Of a stretch of 64,000 nt of DNA, positions 34,230-46,298 are shown in pieces. A model generated the notes under the pieces. The model searched no databases, was not told the DNA's origin, and saw only the letters and a program-made list of their open reading frames with translations. A program made the position numbers and the translations under genes. The DNA is taken from the NCBI GenBank assembly GCA_025766275.1, contig JAFKAC010000001.1, forward strand, positions 2,108,001 through 2,172,000, read 5' to 3'. Every line of letters begins with the position of its first letter. The first letter of the stretch is position 1. Source of the DNA: Lactarius indigo. Its lineage: Eukaryota > Basidiomycota > Agaricomycetes > Russulales > Russulaceae.

Positions 34230-35005
34230 ATGCATCGGATCTTGTCATACCCTCTGACCAACGACGACTTTCATAGGGATATGCCCCCAGCGGGGGGCTT
34301 TGAAGCTGTGAGGTATAAACGGAATCTTCCATTGCGCGGGCCGAGTGGGTTAGCCATTCTTGGAGGTGTGACCGCCCTGTGTGCATATGGGTTCTATCGT
34401 GTCGGAAAGGGAAACATTGAGAAGAGGTGCGTATTTTTTCCAAGGAAGCGCGATTGTGCGAACGGACCCGGTGTGGGGGACGAAAAACGTGTCAAGTGAT
34501 ATGTCGAGCCCAACGGGGAACGTGGCGCTGGAATGGGATCCGGCCGCGTGACACAGCGGTTTTGGCCTTATCATGTCGAAGGATCGGGCCGTGGGTTGTG
34601 GCGACCGAAATCGGGAAAGATGACTGATTTGAGATGCAACTGCGTTTGTCTCTTCTTTTTTTTACACCAGGGAGCTGCAGCGCGAGAAGATCTGGTCACG
34701 TATCCACCTTGTGCCGTTGCTGCTGGCGGAGGGCGACAGGGATGCATACCGACGAGAGCAGGCAGCGTTGGCGCGGGAAAAGGAGATAATGAAGGACGTG
34801 ATGGGCTGGGAGGTACGGTGATGGCTCACTTGACAGTTTCCCGATTGGCTCACTGATAGCGCGTGTTGGTCGACTGGACTACCCCTGATCTGAACTTGTT
34901 CAGGCTGGCAAGAGCGTCTACAACAATCCGCGTTATCGGTCATCCCGAATATATTGTGGTCTTGTAAACGGATTCGAGTCAAATTTATTAACCAGTGTGT
35001 GTTGA
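34230..35005 (+). CDS. NADH:ubiquinone oxidoreductase NDUFA13/GRIM-19 subunit
   Basis: This is an accessory membrane-spanning subunit of mitochondrial complex I. The core is DMPPAGGFEAVRYKRNLPLR, GPSGLAILGGVTALCAYGFY (single membrane helix) and RVGKGNIEKR. After intron 34427-34670 the reading is ELQREKIWSRIHLVPLLLAE, GDRDAYRREQAALAREKEIM and KDVMGWE. After intron 34813-34903 it is AGKSVYNNPRYRSSRIYCGL, ending at 35005. The start is uncertain: ATG at 34230 gives a short unusual leader, and MPPAGGF could begin at 34281. A CATAG acceptor just before GGATATG suggests a tiny first exon upstream that I could not place. The 244-nt first intron is about five times the usual length here. Confidence 0.86.
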
Positions 35006-35257
35006 CTGGATTTCCCACCGCCTCGGGTTATTTTAGGCAGTGTGTGATGTATGTGATTGACCCGACTAACAACAAAGAGTGTCCGAGTGGCGGTGCTGAG
35101 CGAGAACCAAAGTACCGGGATGAACTTTAGGGGCGGCCATTTGAGCGCCAGAACGATGGACAGGTCTTACCCGATCTGGAAGAATCGGAAAGATGAAAAC
35201 CCCTTTTAGATCATATGCGGCCGGGAGTGCGGGTAGGCGCGGGCGGACAATGGACCG

Positions 35258-35340
35258 ACGCGTCTGCCAACAAAACCGCTCACGTCGTTCGAGTCAGCAC
35301 TATGCACAGATTCGTTAGATCTCTCCTTCGTCTATATAAT
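35258..35340 (+). promoter_or_regulatory. HMG-box gene promoter: ACGCGT and TATA box
   Basis: ACGCGT lies at 35258-35263 and TATATAAT at 35333-35340, about 47 bp before the ATG at 35387. The leader between TATA and ATG is almost pure pyrimidine (CTCTTCTCCACCCC...), a pattern common at strongly expressed fungal promoters. The rest of 35006-35257 shows nothing I can name. Confidence 0.5.
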
Positions 35341-35386
35341 CCTCTTCTCCACCCCTCGTCCACATCCCTCTTCCACTCTCACTCGC

Positions 35387-37217
35387 ATGCAATCCGTATC
35401 TCTACACCATACTTCCATGCTCGACCATCACCGCTCCCCCTTCCCAGACTATCCCCACGACTCTTTCCCACCAGAGTCTCCCGTCTTTGACCAGGAGCAG
35501 CTCATCTTTGGTCCTCTCGAAATCGATGATGGCCGCAGGCAAGACTCTGCTCTCTCCTTTCCTTGGGATGCAAACGGAGCTCTCCCCCCTTCCTCCCCCG
35601 CCACCGCTCCCTCTGTCACCGCATCCCCCGCTTCTTCCGCCAGTCTACTTGACTTTAGCACTTCTCCTCCGTCCAGCGATTTCAGTTTCACCCCTGGATC
35701 TTTCCCAGGTTTGAATGAGGTCAATCCCGCCTTCGTCGACCTCGACGATCGTAATCTCTATTCGAACTGGCTCGTCGATGATGTATCCCTCGCATCGTCT
35801 GCTCCCGTTCCGATTACCGCCACACATGATCCTCAGCCTCAAACCGTGCTCACTACATTTGGAGATACTAGCTCATTGGCTTTCCCCAAGATGGGCCCCT
35901 TCTCCCCCTCTCTCGAATTCGCTACTCTACACCCCCTCCCCCGCTCTGTCGATGACACCCCCGTCGCATCCATTTCGCCCCCTCAGTTATCACAGCCTTC
36001 ATGGGCTGCGCAGCTCTGGACTCGTTCTGGCCCTACGGCCCTCAATGCGTCACCATTGCCACATCTCCTTCACCCCCCAGAGGAATCTGACAATTTTGCT
36101 ACGCAGCGTCCGCTGCGTAACCGCAGAGGTTCTCTGTCCGCACATACCATCTTCCAGTCTTCGAGCGCTCCTTCCGGACTTCACGTCCACACACCCCCAC
36201 TAGCACGTGGATACAGCAGACGTGCCGATTCGGTCAGCGTAGACGATGACCACGACGGCACGGTACGACGGAAGAGGAAGGTCTCTGACCAGGACCCATT
36301 GGGAGTCGGCGACCAGACACGGGAGGCCGGAAGCGGTTCGTCCTTTCTGTTGTATGGCCCGTAGTTTTTCCGCTGACATGGCGTCTATGACGGCGTTTAG
36401 TTCCCCATAAGTCTCTCCTGCGACCCCCCAAGTTGGCTCCCTCCGCTTGGCAGCTGTATTTTACGGACTGGATTCAGCGACACCAGGCGTCTAGCACTCG
36501 CAAACTGAATGTGGCGCAAGCCGCAAAGGAAGCAGGTGTGGAGTATGCTAGGCTAAGTGCCCAGGAGAAAGAGGTATAGTGCCTTTCTGTTCCGCAGCCA
36601 CTTAATTAACCAATTCGTTGAAATTTAGCCGTACAAACGGCGATCTCTCGCCATGAAGGAGATTAGAGAGCGAGAGCTCCATACCTATATGAGCTCGCTA
36701 ACCCCAGAGGATATCAAACGCGAGAACGTCTTCCGTGCAGCGCAGCGCAAAGCGGGAAAATCGCGGAGGGGAAACATCAAAGACCCCAATGCACCCAAGA
36801 AACCGCTCAGTGCCTATTTTATGTTTCTGCAACGGATTAGGTCGGATCCCGTCCTGGTTAGAGAGGTATTCGGTGATGAGACGGAAACGACCAAGCAAAG
36901 CGTTCTAGCTGCGGAGAAATGGCGTTCGATGACAGACGAGGAACGGAAGGTGTGTGGCGGCTCACTATCAATTATCTCAGCGAGCTGACGCTGACGTACT
37001 TCTCTATCAGCCCTTCCTCGCCCAAGCTGAGCAAGAGAAGCTCGAGTATGAATCTGCGCGTAAACTTTATGAAGAGGGCACTACTGGCTACTGCACCAGC
37101 ATCAGTTTCAGCGTCTTGCCAGAGAGCCCTTTCCACTCCACCGCGGCAGTCCCAATACGGCCTCTCCGGCCAGCTAAGAGGGGCGCAGTTGCCGTCGGCG
37201 ACACCCTTTATGATTGA
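35387..37217 (+). CDS. Protein with two HMG boxes (Exp1/HMG-type)
   Basis: A long disordered, Ser/Pro-rich N-terminal region of about 325 residues carries a basic patch (VRRKRKVSD) and precedes two tandem HMG-type DNA-bending domains. Box A reads APSAWQLYFTDWIQRHQASS, AQAAKEAGVEYARLSAQEKE and, across an intron, PYKRRSLAMKEI. Box B reads DPNAPKKPLSAYFMFLQRIR, AAEKWRSMTDEERK and, across an intron, PFLAQAEQEKLEYESARKLY. The introns are phase-consistent (GTTCGT...TTTAG, GTATAG...TTTAG, GTGTGT...ATCAG). The stop is at 37217. The architecture recalls the HMG1/2-like Exp1 of Coprinopsis, known for cap expansion, but that is similarity of layout; mitochondrial Abf2-type proteins also have two boxes, and this one has no clear mitochondrial leader. 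Confidence 0.85.
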
Positions 37218-37564
37218 GCTATTTCGAGGTAACTCCCATATTGTTCTTGTTCTTGGGGACACTCCAATTTGTGATTTTCTGTTTTCCTTTCGCCAGGTGG
37301 CGAACCCCCGAATACACGATACCTGCACTGTATGATATCTTGATTTTTTTTTTCTCCTTGATTTTTTTGGAGGGGCTCAATAGGGTCATCTCTATTCTCG
37401 CATAAGGCCCCATCATGCACGTCATCGTTCCTTTGGCGTTGACCCCTTGATGAAGCTTGACGGACATAATTGATGATATATACCTGTATACCACACCTCT
37501 GTATTGTTAGGCCCTTCTACGTACTACGTCATGACCTTTATGGATAGATCGAATACAGGAACTC
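37218..37564. other. Convergent 3' intergenic region
   Basis: This is the interval between the HMG gene (ends 37217) and the minus-strand acetyltransferase (ends 37565). Short T-rich tracts near 37346-37371 fit 3' processing signals. No gene is seen. Confidence 0.4.
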
Positions 37565-38253
37565 TTAACGAGATGTGGGTAAATGGAGGACCATCTTCTG
37601 ATGAGGAGCGCCGTCCTCGTCAAACTGGTCTCCCTAAGATAGAAACGATGATGAACTGGGATATGGGGAAAGGATGCTGACACCTACCTCAGGGGTATAT
37701 CCAAATCTAGGGAACAATAGAGGACGAGGCTGTGAGAAGAAGAGAGGATAGTGTGAAAGGGCTGTCGAGCTTACTTGACATAGAACGCGATGGCCGGGAT
37801 TTGAGAATGAGAGACCACTTTGGCAGAGGTCTCGCCGCGTGACAGCGCGTCGGTAGTAACCCAATCGTGGAGTGCGAGCACGAGCTCGCGACCGAAGTGG
37901 AGCTTGCGGTAAGCGTTGTGAACGGCAAGACGGCTCAGTTTGTAATAGTCAGTATTAGAAGTTCGGGAGGCGCGAATTGTCCCAATCGGTCGAAGAGAGG
38001 GCAGGAGGCGGAGCAAAAAGTGCTCAGCTGTCTCGTCTAGTCTGCGAAGCGAAGCGAAGGAGCGGAAATAAGCAGAAAAACCCTTGACCGCGAGAACGGA
38101 ATGGAATAGACAAAACTCGTCGATCTCGGTATCGAGTGGGAAACCTTGTTCACGGTGGAACACATCTATGCGCACATCGTAACACTGGTGGCGAAGCTGC
38201 TCTCGTCCAGATTGTCCCACGGAGGGTATTCGAATGATTTCGTGTTGTTCCAT
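37565..38253 (-). CDS. GNAT-family N-acetyltransferase
   Basis: This is a small acetyl-CoA-dependent acyltransferase; the substrate is unknown. The start at 38253 is MEQHEIIRIPSVGQSG. The GNAT fold is seen as CYDVRIDVFHREQGFPLDTE, then after an intron LDETAEHFLLRLLPS, PIGTIRASR, YKLSRLAVHNAYRKLHFGRE (acetyl-CoA pyrophosphate-binding type loop) and VVSHSQIPAIAFYVK. The next exon begins with the G of FGYTPE (splice AA|A, acceptor CCCTAG). The last reads GDQFDEDGAPHQKMVLHLP, with the stop at 37565. The layout matches the fungal group related to bacterial ElaA-type proteins. It shares a 138-bp divergent region with the PPR gene, containing one ACGCGT at 38351-38356. Confidence 0.88.
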
Positions 38254-38391
38254 GAAGAGATGGTTCGCGGCTCAGAGAGGACGACTCCGGCACTTTCGGC
38301 ATTCACCGAACCAGCTCACCGAACGACCCAACGACTAGTGTAGCGCTAGCACGCGTTCTTCCACTTCCCCAGGAAAACGCGCTCTCATCTC

Positions 38392-41300
38392 ATGACCCTC
38401 GAACCCTTTCTCGCCGCAGCCAACTTCCTTCTTCCAAACTCGACTCTCTCCTCAGCGCGTTCTCTTCTCGCTCTCACAACTCTCATGCATCGGCTCTTCA
38501 CTCATGCCGACATTTCACTTGCCAAACACTCAAAGGGGATTGGGAAGGAGAAGGGGAAGGGGAAGGCCGTGCTCGGAGATGACCATGACTCTTTCGAACA
38601 CTCGGATTGGTTGCACGCCCCTCACCGTATGTTGTCGTGCCTCATTTACCACTGTATTGACACCGACATTATCATTTCGTGCCACCAACAATTCAGGCCA
38701 TCCTTCTCTCCGCGTTATCAGCCCAAGCTTCCCGCAACGTCGTGCCAGACCCACTTTGTCCGACGCTAACCACTCGGCAGGACATGGTTTCTCCGGCATC
38801 TGGAAACGCAAACACACGCGCTCTTTCACCTCCCAAGCCCAAGCGGCGAAGTATACCGACACCGGCCAGGCCCATCATGCGCCCACTTCCTCCATAGTCG
38901 ATCGCTTCGTTAACGGCGAGCCCTTGCCCAACTCTTCCCACTTCGTTGATCTCAAAGTGGCCTGGAGCGCATTTACGGAACTCCAAAAACAGTCTGCTCC
39001 ACCGCACCCTTCCGTGGTTCTCGCATTCGTTGATCGAGCCCTGTCCATCATTGAGGAGGCACTTTCGCACGGAGATAATATGCGCGATCTCGTTCGGTGG
39101 TCTCTGCGCCTACGACGCACCATCAGACAACTCGGTGATGCCCAAAATCTCCCTTCATATGACTCTGTTCACGCGTTATGTCTCTTGACGCGCACAGAAG
39201 CCCTGCTGGGTCGCTTCGATGAAGTAGCCTCGCGATTTCCCCGTATATGGGATCACCGGACCCAGGAAGAAGCATACCATCTTGGACATTCCGAACTTAG
39301 GATGGTAGAGACCGTCTTACAGGCGCTTCACCACCACCGCGGCGCCGTTGCTGTTCTGGACTTCGTCGTTTCTCATTGGGACACTCTAGGCCGGCTCGTT
39401 AACATGTCACCATCACGGCGCTATTCTCGGGTACCCGCTAAGCTGAATGACATCGCCTTCAAGATATTCGACCGCATCCCATCCCCAGTGGCGGTCGTCG
39501 CGAACAAGCGTGGTAAACCGGAGAGGGACGTCAACCGCACTGGATCCTTCCTCATCAGGTACCTCATTCGACGACGTGTTCCTGAGGATGCCCTAGCCGT
39601 CTACAAGGAGATGCGGCGACAGTCAATCGACGTCGCGCTTCCATTGAAGTTGTGGCTCGTCCGCGCTCTTGCTCAGGGCCACGCCGTCGAGCAGGCAAAT
39701 ATGCTCTTCTCCCAAATATCGGCGTCGGTCCCTGTCGGTCACGAGGACGAACTCTTCCTCGCAACTGCCCTCCACTTGTTCTCCGGTCAAGGCGATATCA
39801 CCCGTTCTGAAGCCGCTTTCAAGGCCTTGCAGGACAAAAACTCGGCCGGTTCTCGAGCGATTGGGTTGTGGCTCCTTGCGCACGCTCACAATGGCGATGT
39901 CGAGACGGTCCTTCGGTACTTCCACCATCACTTTCCGCGAAGCACCGAATCGGAGGAACGACCGGACGTCTACCACTATACCGCCATCCTGATGGCGCAC
40001 TCAAAGGCCGGTGACAGCAAAGGCTTGAGCAAGTGGTTCGAGAACATGGCCGCAGATGGCGTGGTGCCTGACAGACACGTCTACAATATATTATTAGAAG
40101 ACCGTGCGCGTCGCGGTAGGCTTAGAGACGTTGCTGCTATCATCAAGGAGATGCGCGCTCGCCATCTCTCTCCCCTTGCCGTGACATACACTACAGTTAT
40201 CACCGCCCTTGCTAAGCGCGGAGACCCTGTCGCCGCCGAGGCTTACTACAAAAGAGCCCTCAAGGAGGGCATTAAGCCGGACAGGCAGATGGTCGCGTCC
40301 CTGATGACCGCCCATTCCGAAGTCGGGTCGTGGAAGGGTGTCGTCAGGGCCTTTGACTACATGACCTCGTCAGACGACCGTCATCTCCGACCGCGCATAG
40401 ACGTCTACAACATTCTTCTCAGGGCATATGTGCTTGCCGGCTCACCCTTCGAAGTCGTCTCTGATGTCTTCCAAGAAATGGAACAGTCCGGCGTCCGGCC
40501 AACTGCGCATACATTTTCGATTCTCATCATGTCTGCGTGCGACTCGGGCCGGATGGACATTGCAATGCGCGTGTTTACGGAGCTGGATAATCTTACGCAG
40601 CAATGGGAGACCGGTTACAAGATGAATGTCTACGCCCTTACCATTCTTATGGCTGGATACTTGCGCTCTGGGGATCGACTAAAGGCCAAGGAGATCTACG
40701 ATGAGATGCTGCTCCGTGGCATCAGCCCCACATCTGTCACATATGGCTCGATCCTCAACGCTTATGTAGCTGAAGGTCAGCAGGAGAGCATTCAGCTCGC
40801 TTGTGACTTTATGAAGTCTCTCATGGAATCCCCTGACGAGTCCCGGAAGTGGCTTATGACCTCTTACGGCAGGTTCTCTGGCTTCGAGAACATCTACAGT
40901 CCCCTGATGACGATGTTCGCCCGCAAGGCCAAACCGGAGCAGGTCGAAGAGCTCATGGACGATATGGTCAGGGCAGGGGGCCAGCGGACGCTTGCGACCC
41001 TGACGCTCTTGCTCAACGCGTACCGAAACGTAGGCAACGTGGACCAATGCCGACGGGTCTGGGACGAGATCCTCCCCGCTGCACTGCGCTTCTTTCAAAC
41101 CGGGGGGCTCTTCGAAGAAGGCGGATCGTCTTATGACCCAGACCAGCCTCGCCTCGACCTGCAACGTAAAGCCAACATCATCTGCGTACCCCTCTCGATC
41201 CACATGGACGCACTCTCGGCAGCCGGCGAGCACGCGGAGGTCGCAGACGTGTGGAAGACCGTGCGCGCGCACGGCTTTGCGCTCGACTCGCACAACTGGA

Positions 41301-41974
41301 ACCATTTGATCGTCGCCCTGGTTCGCGCGGGCGAGATCGAACGCGCGTTTCAAATCCTCGAACGAGTCATTATCCCTCTGGGCCCTACCCCGGCCGCCGC
41401 CACGGCTCTCCGCGAGGTTGCGCCACGAACACCACTGTCTTATGACGACGTTCCTGCGCCACAGGACCCGACCGCGGATACCAACGGGACGGGCGGGGCG
41501 GTGGCGGTCCTGGTCGAGGCGACTACTAGTGGTAGGACAACGCCGTCTCGGGCGTCCGTTTCGGCCAAGGAACGGGCGTCTGCAACGTTGCATTTGCAAT
41601 TGGAATTGGCAAAAACGAGATCGACCAATGACTTTGGTGAAACGGGTCCCGATTTCGCCCATCCGTTGCATATCATGCAGCAGGTCCTCCCGTCGTGGGA
41701 TGCCTGGCAGCCACACGCAGCCGTCGTGACGGTGCTGATGAACGTGCTCGGTCAGCTGGAGGCTGGGCATATGATTTCGCCAGTTCCGTCGCGCCACTTG
41801 GTTGACTTAGCGCCGATGACGCGGGCGACGTGGCTGGGCGAGGAGAGCGAGGCGTCGGCCGCGAACACGGTTCTTGAAAGGATAAACGTGTCAGTGCCCT
41901 CAGGCGGTCGCGATAGTGAGGGAGTACGAGTACAGGATGCGCGTACGCAAAGAGTTGGCAACGATGGTCGATGA
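38392..41974 (+). CDS. Large pentatricopeptide repeat (PPR) protein, probably mitochondrial
   Basis: PPR proteins bind organelle RNAs in a sequence-specific way and aid processing, stability or translation. Exon 1 (38392-38626) is followed by one 70-nt intron at 38627-38696 (GTATGT...TTCAG). Exon 2 is then uninterrupted to 41974, for a total of 1170 residues. The N-terminus is hydroxylated and basic (RRARPTL, KRKHTRSFTSQAQA), as expected for a mitochondrial leader. PPR units of about 35 residues are visible from about residue 300 to 780, for example VYHYTAILMAHSKAGDSKGL, VYNILLEDRARRGRLRDVAA, TYTTVITALAKRGDPVAAEA, VYNILLRAYVLAGSPFEVVS and TYGSILNAYVAEGQQESIQL. The orthologue is not certain. 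The long clean frame contrasts with the frame breaks elsewhere. Confidence 0.9.
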
Positions 41975-42251
41975 GGGTAGTTGACGGCGTCGGCACCAGG
42001 CGGTACGGATTTGCACTAGTACATTATTATTCACTCCACTCCCACTTCAAATAAACTTCGAAACATGCATGAACAATGATAGCGCACACACCCACAACCG
42101 CATGTAGAAAGAAACAAAACAAAAAAAACACTAGGAAAGCGACTAGCTTGGTTACAGTCCTCCTGTCTGTAATACGGGACAACATGACAAATGTCGTGGG
42201 CGCACGCGCGCGTGCCAGTGCGTGGAGCATACGTGGATGACACTAAAACTT

Positions 42252-44468
42252 TTAGCCACCGTCCGAGTCATCATCATCATCAGAACCTTCGGATCCTGCC
42301 CTGCGCCGCCGTCGACCATGTTTGCTGCTCGAGCCATGCCGATTTCGCTATAGATTGAGCGGGGGTGCACATGATTTCTGCTTAGTCTCGAGAAAGGCAT
42401 TAAATCATGTCAAGATCGCGCACCAGTGGTAACTTCTGTCCCTGATTTCCAAAAGCAATCGAAAGCGCTGTGGTATCTGACGTGTTCCGGGTTAAAAAAC
42501 GAAACGTTTGGAAGGTCCGTGCAAGGGGGGGTGAAGGCGTTGGTCCGTAATTGTTTTTTTTTTGGGAATAATTAATTCTACATTTATTTTCACTTACCCG
42601 GCACACCAGGAAAACGCTTGGCCGAGAACACGTCAAACGCCTGTGTAAATGTCTGGGCAAGGATCGGTGAAACATTGTTGTGGACCTGAAGGGCGCCACT
42701 TTCGGGTGCAGGTGGCCTGCCATGTGAGACGAACGTGGTCAGTGTGGTCACATGGCGTTCCTCGAGCGCAAAGGCGATAGATATGAAGTAAGTAAGACTT
42801 ACGCGCCAACGTTCATGAGCCGTAGCCTGAGACAAAAACGCCCTGCATCGCGGGCGCATCGGATCAAATCAGCGCTTCGTCAAAACCCAAACAAAAAAAA
42901 ACGTAGGGGGGCTCTGGTTGGGTGGGATACGCCGTACCTTCGGTCCTTATCGACAAATCCTGGAAGAGGAAAAATACGCCGGGTTTGCGATGCTCGTCGA
43001 GTAGACGGCAAGCATTCGCCGACAGTGGGCCAACTAGCGTACGGGTGTAAACGTGCCCCGGTAAAGGAATGTTCGCGATCGTGCTTGAAGAACTCGACGG
43101 GGATGCCTGCTCATCGTGCAGTCCTTGCTGGGCTATCGATGCAGAGGCATACATGGATTGGTCCGATGACGCGTGATTCGGATGACCAACGTCTCCACGG
43201 CTAACGGGCGCCTCCTGAAAGGGCCGCGCGGGGCTAGAGTGGGGGAAAACACGCGCATGCGTCGGCGATGAAACGGTTTGTGGCCACGGGGGCTGGCCTT
43301 CTTGGAGCTCAATACTCTGGAATTGGGCTGGCAGTGTACCGGAAAGAGAAGTATCAAAGGCAGAGGAAACAGATGTGGGTGGCACGGAGGAATGTCCCTG
43401 GGCGTCTAAAGGCCCGTAGGTCGGGCTAGACGCCCACGTGCGATATCCATTTGTACTAGTGTCCTGAGTGGCTGGTAAACCATTTGAGTGCCAACCATCT
43501 GCAGGCGCTGAAGATATCGGAGGTGGTCCAGTGATCGCGTTGGTCAAACCGGAAGAAAGGGGGCGAGTAGGGTATGTATGGGCAGCTTGGGCGGCTGCTG
43601 TGACATGATAGGCCAAATCGGGATTATCAACTAGGGCATTATAGGTCGGCGCAGGTTGTAGCGTTATTGTGTTGTTTCCGGTGTCATGTTGTGGTTGTGT
43701 GTAAGGGTAACCGCTCGTATCATACCCTGTCGGGACATGTGGTAGTGCGTTCATCTAGATCAAGACGCATGTGTCAAAAAAAAAAATATGGGTGAGGAAT
43801 GCACGCCAGCGCTAAGACAAACCTGATCTTCGCTAGGCATACGCGTCGGATATCTGGAACCTGGCGGAACGTTCGTCTGAGAAGATGTTTCCTCGCCGGG
43901 ATAATTTGGTCTCCGCTTCTTTGGAGCATGGGCGGCACTGTAGCGATCCGAAGACGTGGGATGAAGGACAAGGTTCCTCTCGGATTTCCCATCTGAAGAC
44001 CAAAGATCCGCGGTAACGACGAAAAAAGAACAGTCTATGTCGCTATAATCACCGGGGTGGATCAGAGGGAGGAATGCGGATATAGCACAAGACTACAGAC
44101 TCATCATTCACCAAGGACTGATCTTCATTTTTTATGACTAATTTCGCGACGGTAGCCGGAGCTAGCGGTCGCCGATCCTGAAGAGAATGGAGGGTTCACG
44201 AGTGGAATGAGTCAAGGAGCACTGTGGGTTGGCGTACTTTATCCCCAAAGCCGCACATCCGTGCTCGAATGGGCTCTTGGATAACCTCCAGGGAGTAAAA
44301 TCTGTTGGAGTGTATCCGTGACACGGAAAGCGGGTTGTCGACGAAGAAGGCGAACCTCCGGTTATACCAGGAACCCCAAGATTCGGGACCTTCAGCATGA
44401 TGAGATGTGCACTCTCTGTGTGGAGACAGAGAGGTACCGCCACGTCGGTCGTTGAGTTTCTGGATCAT
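42252..44468 (-). CDS. Velvet-domain regulator, VelB type
   Basis: Velvet proteins are fungal transcription regulators of development, spore formation and secondary metabolism. The first half of the velvet domain is YSLEVIQEPIRARMCGFGDK, then after an intron DRRPLAPATVAKLVIKNEDQ. A very long disordered insert follows (PNYPGEETSSQTNVPPGSRY, then MNALPHVPTGYDTSG and about 230 more residues). The second half is VYTRTLVGPLSANACRLLDE, PGVFFLFQDLSIRTEG, RFCLRLRLMNVG, ILAQTFTQAFDVFSAKRFPG, and across an intron DTTALSIAFGNQGQKLPLRN. The end is basic then acidic (KHGRRRRRAGSEGSDDDDDS), with the stop at 42252. A domain split by a disordered insert is the VelB hallmark. The start at 44468 (MIQKLNDRRGG) is tentative, as two frames are open in exon 1. 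Confidence 0.85.
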
Positions 44469-44705
44469 ACGAGCCGAGAGTTCCGACAGCGTGTGTGAGA
44501 GTGGGATGAGTGGGAGTGCGGATAAGAGATATGCGTGAAGGTAAGGGAGTGAACGACTCGCTTCCCACGACCGGACGAGGTGAACGGGAGAGAGGGAATG
44601 GCCAGAGCCTGGCAGTGATATATCTAAGACGCGTATTTTTACACCGCGTACAACCTGCCAGTGTACTTTTCGCTTTAAGAACTATTTTCTCACAGGACCA
44701 CCACC

Positions 44706-46229
44706 ATGGACCAGTCCTTGGCCAGACGAACTCTTCAAGAGCTCATAAAGCGTGAGGACATCAAAAACAAGACCTGCGTCGACTGTGGAAATCCAAATCC
44801 TCAATGGGCTTCTCTCAGGTTTGCGCCATCGTCTCGCTCGTTTTCACTGTCACGTTGTCTAATCGATGCTTAGCTTCGCCGTATTTATTTGCCTGCAATG
44901 CGCTGGGATTCACAGAGGTTTCGGCGTCCACATCAGGTGAATTTGTTTACGTCCAGTTCTCCGGACTTTTTTCGACGAATGCACCCGTCCACATAGCTTC
45001 GTCCGTTCGGTATCAATGGATACATGGCAGGAGGACCAGGTGCGCAGAATGCAGGTACGTGTCAAATGAACGTGTTGTCTAGACCGTTCTTTAAAAATAA
45101 CGTGAAAAAAAGATAGGAGGAAATGGCCCATTCCTTGAATTCATGCAGTCATACACCCCCGCAGAGCAGGGTGGTTATAAAGAGGGCATGTCGATCCACG
45201 ATAGGTACCACTGCTGGGCGGCGACACAGTACCGAGAAAAAGTTGTGACCTTCCAAATGGAAATATGCTCGTCGTATCTGACTTTATATCTAGCTAGATG
45301 CGGGTCTTCAAGATAAGCCCTGGTCCCCTTCTGCACCACCAGGGGACTTCACATCCCAACGTAACACCATTGGCGCCCCCGGCAGTCGCCCAACTTCTGC
45401 CCAAGGCCTGCGAAAGTCGCGTGCCTCTGCTCGCACAAATACAAGCACCACATCACGCGCAGGCTCCTCTTCTCCGTCCCTCTCATCTAATCCCGCCAGT
45501 CCAAATCTGAGCGGCAGTAAATCAGCTGACCAAAAAACGGCCAACGAGGCATATTTCGCGTCGCTTGGTTCCGTCAACTCTTCACGTCCTGACAACTTGC
45601 CACCGTCGCAAGGCGGGCGCTACCAAGGGTTCGGTAATACCCCCGACTTACCTGGTTCCCACCCATCTTACGGCCTCAGCTCGCGTGCGGCCCCCACACT
45701 GTCAGAATTTCAGGACAACCCGGTGGCTGCTATCTCCAAGGGATGGTCGCTCCTCTCATCAGCGGTGATAGGCGCATCACGTGTCGTCTCGGAAAACGTT
45801 ATCCAACCTGGTGTCGAGCGCGTCACTGACCCCACTTTCCAGGCGAGTGTACGGGGTTACGTTGGCGAGGCGGGGCGTCGTGCAGGGGAAGTTGGCAGCT
45901 CCGTTAACCAGTGGAGCAAAACACAGCTCGGCGTTGATGTTGCGGGACAGATAGGCGATGTCGTGGGTACCGTACGTGATCGCGTGGGTGGTGGGCCGAC
46001 CCAGAGCGGGTACAGCTCCGTTTATTCGGGCGGTTCGTACGAGGGGGAAAGTTCGGCGCTCTATCGTGATCACGATGGCGACAACGACGACGACCTCTTT
46101 GGGGAATACCGTGGCACGGGCGACCATCATCTTGATGCAAGCAACGCCCGGGTGGGAAATACCAAACCCCCTTCTGCTGGGCCGGCAAAGACACCTGATG
46201 GGTGGGATGATGAGTGGAAAGAGTTTTGA
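44706..46229 (+). CDS. GCS1: ArfGAP (Gcs1/ARFGAP1 type)
   Basis: This GTPase-activating protein for Arf acts in Golgi-ER vesicle traffic. The ATG at 44706 sits in an optimal context (CCACCATGG). The ArfGAP zinc finger is KTCVDCGNPNPQWASLS then VFICLQCAGIHRGFGVHIS, the C-x2-C-x16-C-x2-C pattern with the catalytic Arg in IHRGFGVH. FVRSVSMDTWQEDQVRRMQ follows, then GGNGPFLEFMQSY, GMSIHDRYHCWAATQYREK and a Ser-rich linker. The C-terminus carries amphipathic lipid-packing-like helices (NPVAAISKGWSLLSSAVIGA, VRGYVGEAGRRAGEVGSSVN) and ends GWDDEWKEF, as in Gcs1 relatives. Introns lie at about 44820-44872, 44938-44997, 45057-45113 and near 45240-45293. The frame is clean. Confidence 0.93.
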
Positions 46230-46298
46230 TTCGTAGAGTTGTACTGCATACCCGGGCCGGTTCGTGCATCTTCATTCTCCATCAGCGCATCAGCGACA

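Noticed and set aside
40679..41797. 372-codon minus-strand open frame opposite the PPR gene
   Set aside because: It is the antisense shadow of a GC-rich coding exon; the plus-strand PPR repeats account for the open frame.
35258..44634. Further single ACGCGT motifs (35258, 38351, 44629) upstream of the HMG, PPR/GNAT and ArfGAP genes
   Set aside because: About 16 copies are expected by chance in 64 kb and several others lie inside coding sequence, so single copies are not reported as cell-cycle evidence.
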